This document shows, piece after piece, positions 59,626 to 64,000 of a stretch of 64,000 nucleotides of DNA (position 1 is its first letter; each line of letters starts with the position of its first letter). The translations under genes and the position numbers were made by a program. Source of the DNA: Olsenella_K absiana (lineage in GTDB: Bacteria; Actinomycetota; Coriobacteriia; Coriobacteriales; Atopobiaceae); the NCBI RefSeq assembly GCF_036408855.1, contig NZ_JAZGJQ010000012.1, forward strand, positions 1-64,000, given 5' to 3'. The notes beneath the pieces were generated by a model that was not told where the DNA came from, made no database searches, and saw only the letters and a program-made list of their open reading frames with translations.

Positions 59626-61368
59626 ATGCCGAAGCGGCGAGAGATTCCGTCCAGGGAGACCATAGAGGTCGAGTTCAAAAGCGAGTGCAAGAGAGGCCCG
59701 AATGGAGCTCTAAAGCCCAGTAGGTTGCCTGACGGGGAGCTCGTGGACACGGTGGTCGCGCTCAGCAACACCAACGGCGGGGAAATATACCTCGGCGTTG
59801 AGGATGACGGCGAGCCCACGGGGGTTCACAAAGACCATCGCGACGTCACGCAGCTCGCAGCGCTCATCGCCAACAAGACGGTGCCGCCCGTTCCGGCGCG
59901 TGTCTCGACCCTCTTCCTCGCATCCGATGGATCCGTCGATGACGCCGGCAAGCAGGTGACACTCGTGGAAATCCCGAGGTCGATGGCAATCGTCTCGTCC
60001 TCCGAGGGCAAAATCATGCGCCGAAGGCTCAAAGCCGACGGCACGCCCGAGAGCGTCCCCCTCTATCCCTACGAGATCATCACCAGGCTCTCCACGCTGG
60101 GCCAACTCGACTACTCTGCATTCCCGGTGCCCGACACCACCATCGACGACTTCAGCCCGGAGGAGCTGAAGCGCCTGCGCGATATTCTGGCTCGAAACCG
60201 TAACAGCGACCAAGCGCTTTTGGAGTTACCCGACGAGGAGATCCTAAGCGCCCTCCGCATGACGACGCTCACCGACGGCAAGGTCACACCGACGGTTACG
60301 GGCATCCTACTCGCGGGCAGGGCAGAGGTCATAGCCCGCACCATACCGACCTCGGCCGCCACCTTCCAGGTGCTTGCGGGCACGGAGGTGCGCGTCAACC
60401 AGGATTTCGAGCAGCCGCTCCTCTACACCATCGAGAAGATGCGCGAGATGCTCGACCCATGGAACCCGGAGCGGGAGTTTGAGGACGGCCTCTTCAGGCA
60501 GTCGGTGCCCGAGTTCGACAGGAGAGCTTTCCGCGAGGCGCTCGTCAACGCCTTTGGACACCGCGACTATGCCGCCTTGGGGCGCGTGCGCGTGCTCATA
60601 GACGACGAGGGGCTCACCATCGCAAACCCCGGCGGGTTCATCGAAGGGGTCACCATCGAGAACCTGCTCACCGTCGAGCCCCACGGGCGAAACGAGTGCC
60701 TGATGAACGCTCTCAAGCGCATTGGCCTCGCCGAGAAGACCGGACGCGGTGTCGACCGCATCTTCGAGGGATCCCTGTACTACGGAAGGCCCCTGCCCGA
60801 TTACACCGGAAGCACGTCGGCTAACGTAAGCGTCTTCATTGCGCGGAGCGCGCCAGACGAGCTGTTCATGCGGATGATCAACGAAGAGCAGCAGAAGACC
60901 GGCGAGCAGTTGTCGCTCAGGTCACTGCTCGTGCTCGACGCGCTCAAGCAGCAGAGGCGGCTTACGGTCGCAGGCCTGTCCGCGCAACTCCACATCACTG
61001 ACGCGGCGGCGCGTGCGACGGTGGAGGAGCTGCTCGAGGCCGGGCTCGTCGAGGCTCGCGGGAGCTCGACCGCACGCTCGTACATGCTCAGCGGAAAGGT
61101 TTACTCACAATCGGGCAAGGAAGCCGGATACGTTCGGCAATCCGACATAGACAAGATCCGCTATCCGGAGCTCATCATGAAGCTGGCCGAGAGGCAAGGC
61201 GGGTCTGTCGCGACGCGCGACGTGGAGAATCTACTGCACCTGCACCGGAAGCAAGCATACAGGACCCTGGTCAAGCTCGTCGAGGATGGCAGTCTCGTGC
61301 TTGTTGGTCGAGGTGGAGGTGCCCACTACGAGATTACGGAAAAGGGCTGGGAGAGAATAGGACACTGA
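59626..61368 (+). CDS. AlbA_2 (Schlafen-type) DNA-binding regulator with ATP-binding-like domain
   Basis: 580 residues. The N-terminal AlbA_2 domain shows EVEFKSECKRG, TVVALSNTNGGEIYLGVEDDG and GKIMRRRLKADGTP. The middle has REALVNAFGHRDYAALG and ECLMNALKRIGLAEKTGRGVDRI, the HATPase_c_4-like block typical of these regulators. The C-terminus holds winged helices (RLTVAGLSAQLHITDAAARATV; RDVENLLHLHRKQAYRTL). A 26-bp palindrome lies at its promoter and a near copy of that region follows its stop. It sits inside a small island. Confidence 0.85.
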   Translation: MPKRREIPSRETIEVEFKSECKRGPNGALKPSRLPDGELVDTVVALSNTNGGEIYLGVEDDGEPTGVHKDHRDVTQLAALIANKTVPPVPARVSTLFLASDGSVDDAGKQVTLVEIPRSMAIVSSSEGKIMRRRLKADGTPESVPLYPYEIITRLSTLGQLDYSAFPVPDTTIDDFSPEELKRLRDILARNRNSDQALLELPDEEILSALRMTTLTDGKVTPTVTGILLAGRAEVIARTIPTSAATFQVLAGTEVRVNQDFEQPLLYTIEKMREMLDPWNPEREFEDGLFRQSVPEFDRRAFREALVNAFGHRDYAALGRVRVLIDDEGLTIANPGGFIEGVTIENLLTVEPHGRNECLMNALKRIGLAEKTGRGVDRIFEGSLYYGRPLPDYTGSTSANVSVFIARSAPDELFMRMINEEQQKTGEQLSLRSLLVLDALKQQRRLTVAGLSAQLHITDAAARATVEELLEAGLVEARGSSTARSYMLSGKVYSQSGKEAGYVRQSDIDKIRYPELIMKLAERQGGSVATRDVENLLHLHRKQAYRTLVKLVEDGSLVLVGRGGGAHYEITEKGWERIGH

Positions 61369-61371
61369 TAG

Positions 61372-61422
61372 ACATGATGGGACAATGGTCCATCATGTTA
61401 GGACATGTCCTATTCGCGTCCA
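61372..61422 (+). repeat. Copy of the AlbA_2 operator region after the gene
   Basis: ACATGATGGGACAATG, then TTAGGACATGTCCTA, then GCGTCCAA repeat the order found before the gene (59534-59598). The outer CAATG arm and TATAAT are missing. Confidence 0.8.
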
Positions 61423-61431
61423 ATCATCGTC

Positions 61432-62190
61432 CTACGCTATCGTGATGTACCCTGGCGTGCTCGCCGTGTCGATGCGGAAGTACGTGTACGCCGTCTTGTT
61501 GGTGGCCCACACGGTGCCGTTTCCGCCCACAAGTGACGTGGAGCACGAGTAGAAACTCTGAGATCCCGCGAGACCGCTCAAAGGAAGCGTCCAGGTCGAG
61601 TCGGCATAAATCGTCTCCAGAGAAGAGCAGATCCTGCACGATCCACGGGTTCGCGTGTGGGGTCGGGCGTGAACGAAGCCGTGAGCACGCCCTCGCCGTC
61701 CGCGTAGTAGTGGGCATAGAACCACGTGCGGTTATCAGCGCGTTCGGGACAGTCAGCACGCCTCCCCCGCCGAGTTTGCACACGGTGACGGCGCTCGTCG
61801 TCGAGCACGTAGCCGTCCGTCCCGCCCACCAGGCGGTTGCAGCCGGTGAACTAAAGCGAGCTGAGAGCCCCGAGTTATTGAACGAGGTGTCGTAGATCGT
61901 CCCCAAAGAGGAGCAGATGAAGAACATCTGGTCGGCACTCGTCATTCCGGACAGGTTCTTGAAACCCCGCACCCCGGTGAAGTTCGAGAACGCGTTGAAC
62001 CAGTAGTTGCAGTTCTGGATTCCCAATCCGGCGATGGTCGAGTCGATGTAGACCTTCTTCACCAGCTGCTTGATGGAGTCGTAGGATCTCGCGCTCGCGG
62101 AGGAATATCCCGCCGGGCCGATCTCGAAGACCTGCACGATGCGCCCGTCGGTTACGGAGGTCCGGAGGACGATGAGGGAGCACCGCGCGG
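61432..62190 (-). pseudogene. BspA-like (DUF285) surface protein remnant with several frameshifts
   Basis: Minus-strand pieces in changing frames: VTDGRIVQVFEIGPAGYSSA and SIKQLVKKVYIDSTI, then FKNLSGMTSADQMFFICSSL (about 62000-61900), then RTWFYAHYYADGEGVLTASF (about 61740-61680), then CSSLETIYADSTWTLPLSGL and SLVGGNGTVWATNKTAYTYF with the end STPGYITIA. These are the leucine-rich DUF285 repeats and the typical GGNGT...PGY segment. At least three shifts occur and the 5' end is missing. Confidence 0.75.
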
Positions 62191-62340
62191 CGCTGGGCTA
62201 CGCGGTGTAGCGGTGGTCCAGAGGAACGTCCGGGGTCCCCAGCCTTACGCTTTTCTGGCCTGAAACTCTGATGTGTTTAGTCAAGGCCGGCTTCCGGCAC
62301 CACTCTGTACGCTCCATGCGCGCCCTTACGTGTGCCACAC

Positions 62341-62419
62341 GAAAACAGGCCAGGGGACATAGCCTCTGACCTGCGAATTTATGGTGGGCGTTGGAAGATT
62401 TGAACTTCTAACCTCTTCC
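62341..62419 (-). repeat. Right att-like direct repeat
   Basis: The core at 62381-62419 starts ATGGTGGGCGTTGGAAGATT and is the partner of 59153-59191. Together they bracket 3.2 kb. The integrase remnant begins 40 bp further right. No other feature is seen in 62191-62460. Confidence 0.7.
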
Positions 62420-62460
62420 GTCTGAGGATAAGCCCTGTTGGTACTCCCCGATACCTCGTG

Positions 62461-62972
62461 TTACCTGCTGAAACTCATGCCCTGCGGTCCCTCGGAATCC
62501 CCCTTAATCACTGACTTACGCACACTATCTGTCATACGATTCGCCCCGTCGAGCATGTCGATGAGCGCCCTCGTGTGCGTGGCGTCGGTGTACGAGTTGA
62601 GGTTCTCCTCCTCGGAGTGCCCGAAGAACTCGTGCCTGCTCTCGACGGGGACGCCCCGCTCCATCCACTCGGAGTTGAGCGTGGCACGCCACGAGTGCGT
62701 GGCCACGTCGCGCACCCTCGGTATGTTGAGCTCGTCCGCCATCATGTCGTACAGCAGCCGCAGTGTCTTGTGCGCGTAGGAGCGGTCCCACGGCCTCTCA
62801 GGGCGCAGGAGACCCGAAGACGAGCGACGTGGGCTCCGGGGGGTCCACTTCGCCTTCCAAGCGCCTTTTGAGGGCCACTTGTCGGTCATGGGGACGGTCC
62901 TTGACTTGTGCGTCTTGGAGACCTCCTCGCGCACCGTGAGGCACGTCAGGCCGTCGAGCTTTCCGACGTCGC
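62461..62972 (-). pseudogene. Tyrosine recombinase (phage integrase) C-terminal remnant
   Basis: The frame reads GLTCLTVREEVSKTHKSRTV near 62940, then MMADELNIPRVRDVATHSWRATLNS and FFGHSEEENLNSYTD (in parts). HSWR gives the catalytic His and Arg, GHSEE the second His, and SYTD the nucleophile Tyr. The N-terminal half and the first Arg are gone: the homology stops where the K+ channel gene ends. Its position beside the att-like repeats suggests it once moved the island. Confidence 0.75.
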
Positions 62973-62975
62973 GCG

Positions 62976-63401
62976 CTACCCCCGCGAGCCGCGCAGCCGG
63001 CGCACCCTGTGCGAGAGCTCGGCCAGCTCTTCCTGCGACAGCTGGTCCAGGTGCTCCAGCTTGTCCAGGTACAGGGCCAGGCTCTCGTTGCGCCGCGCCA
63101 GCATGAGCTCGTTGCAGTAGCTGACCACCGCAGCCGTGAGCACCGCCACGAACAGGATCCCCACCACGCTGAGCGCCACCACGATCATGCGGCCGACGGC
63201 GCTCGTGACGGTGATGTCCCCGTAGCCGATGGTCGTGACGGCCTGGAAGCAGCACCACAGGGCGTCGCCAAAGCCGTCCACGCCTGGGTCCACCAGCGCG
63301 AGCAGCGCGGACGCCGCGACGAACGTCGCCAGGAACCCCCACGTGGCGCGGGCAAGGCCGGTGTTGCGCAGCACGGCGCGTAGCAGCTTGTGGTTGAGCA
63401 T
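62976..63401 (-). CDS. Two-TM potassium channel-like protein
   Basis: 141 residues from ATG 63401 (MLNHKLLRAVL). TM1 (TWGFLATFVAASALLALV), the pore with the selectivity filter TTIGYGD (about residue 66), TM2 (MIVVALSVVGILFVAVLTAAVVSY), then a coiled coil (LYLDKLEHLDQLSQEELAEL). This is the ion-channel family 2 layout without a regulatory RCK domain. The stop is immediately beside the integrase remnant, so the last residues could have been altered at that junction. Confidence 0.85.
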   Translation of the reverse strand: MLNHKLLRAVLRNTGLARATWGFLATFVAASALLALVDPGVDGFGDALWCCFQAVTTIGYGDITVTSAVGRMIVVALSVVGILFVAVLTAAVVSYCNELMLARRNESLALYLDKLEHLDQLSQEELAELSHRVRRLRGSRG

Positions 63402-63422
63402 CGAGGCCTCCGACTCGAACAA

Positions 63423-63456
63423 GGCCCCCGTCCGCCCAAAGGGACGGACGGGGGCC
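63423..63456 (-). terminator. Terminator of the surface-protein gene
   Basis: GGCCCCCGTCC / GGACGGGGGCC, an 11-bp stem, between the surface-protein stop and the channel start. Confidence 0.65.
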
Positions 63457-63538
63457 TGCGGCAGCGAGTCACCGTCTGCCGCAGCGTGGAAATCCCGGGT
63501 GCCGGGTCCTCTCACCCGACGCAGGTCCCCGCAGGTCG

Positions 63539-64000
63539 CTAGCCACGGTCCCCGGAACGGTGACGGAGCACCAGCGCAGCAACCAGGGACACAGCTCCGC
63601 CCAGGGCGATGAGGGCCAGCGCCCCGGTGCCCAGCGAGCCGTCGCCCGTCTGGGGCGCGCCCGATGCGGAGGCCGCCTTTGCGGAGCCTGTGGCAGCGCC
63701 CGTGTCAGCGGAAGCGCTGGTCCCGCCATCGGTCGTGGCGTCGGTCGCGGTGCCGCTGCCCGTGGCACCTCCAGTCGTAGCGTCACCGGTCGCGCTGCCG
63801 CTGTCCGTGGTGCCTCCCTCGTCCGGCTTGAGGCCGGACTCGTTCTCGGCAGCAACCGGCCGGAAGAACCGGAGCAGGCCGGCGTTCAGATAGTTGACAC
63901 GCTTCCTGGTTGCCGAATACGTGCTGGCAGAATCGGCAATCGAGTAGGTGTGCGTGACATCGAGGGTGACCGTCTGGGACGAGACCACGATGTTGTTGTA
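63539..64000 (-). CDS. C-terminal part of a cell-wall-anchored surface protein
   Basis: The gene enters from beyond the right edge; about 150 residues are visible. NYLNAGLLRFFRPVAAENES ends a folded domain. A Thr/Ser/Gly/Asp-rich spacer follows (GGTTDSGSATGDATTGGATG), then the sorting signal APQTGD, a TM segment (LGTGALALIALGGAVSLVAALVL) and RHRSGDRG. APQTG is a variant of LPXTG, so sortase anchoring is likely. Confidence 0.75.
   Translation of the reverse strand, partial: YNNIVVSSQTVTLDVTHTYSIADSASTYSATRKRVNYLNAGLLRFFRPVAAENESGLKPDEGGTTDSGSATGDATTGGATGSGTATDATTDGGTSASADTGAATGSAKAASASGAPQTGDGSLGTGALALIALGGAVSLVAALVLRHRSGDRG

Overview
The window is high-GC DNA with genes on both strands, tight ATGA/GTGA overlaps and many zinc-ribbon membrane proteins. 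It also carries Gram-positive features: class II GalT, a Firmicu-CTERM/exosortase G locus, LPXTG-like sorting signals, BspA-like repeats and lipoproteins. This suggests a coriobacterium (Olsenella/Atopobiaceae-like). The lineage is inferred from gene types only. No rRNA, intact tRNA or CRISPR array was found.

Layout. 1-3.1 kb is an insertion-sequence graveyard: an IS256-type element with its 8-bp target duplication sits inside an IS3-type transposase, next to inverted IS3 fragments. 3.4-7.2 kb holds galT, a small secreted protein, and an ECF sigma factor with an RsgI-like anti-sigma. 7.3-16.7 kb is an array of related membrane proteins, four with N-terminal zinc ribbons, one of them frameshifted at a G-run. 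17.5-20.9 kb has a CPBP protease-like protein, an AEC transporter, a Lar-like protein and a TatA fused to a zinc ribbon. 20.9-26.7 kb is a TetR-MFS-alpha-galactosidase operon divergent from a GT-B-like protein, with a double palindromic operator between them. 26.9-37.4 kb has an MHS transporter with a leader peptide, DedA, a two-component system, an ACR3 arsenite exporter, a cloverleaf-like AT-rich palindrome, a beta-helix surface protein, and DUF1893 with an ECF S component.

37.7-47.5 kb is the most system-like region. It is an uninterrupted co-directional operon with a secreted three-repeat protein ending in a Firmicu-CTERM-like tail, exosortase XrtG, a GT2 glycosyltransferase, a two-TM sensor-like protein, a 6-pyruvoyl-tetrahydropterin-synthase-like enzyme, a large PTPS-related membrane protein, a GT2-GtrA fusion and a PNPOx-like protein. 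The likely job is making, flipping and attaching a glycan or lipid-linked anchor for the secreted substrate.

48.7-57.6 kb holds a clostripain-like lipoprotein and then a set of small envelope-associated genes (a four-TM protein, a zinc-ribbon/PH-like protein, an SPFH-zinc-ribbon protein, a 124-residue protein and a Ser-rich lipoprotein) around a large ATPase-LuxR regulator. Four of their promoters carry the same 18-bp palindrome about 33-35 bp upstream of a -10-like hexamer, which defines a compact putative regulon.

57.8-64 kb has RidA, a flavin reductase, and a small island between tRNA-3'-end-like direct repeats. The island contains an AlbA_2/Schlafen-type regulator and a decayed BspA-like gene, with an integrase remnant beyond it. 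A K+ channel and the C-terminus of a surface protein close the window.
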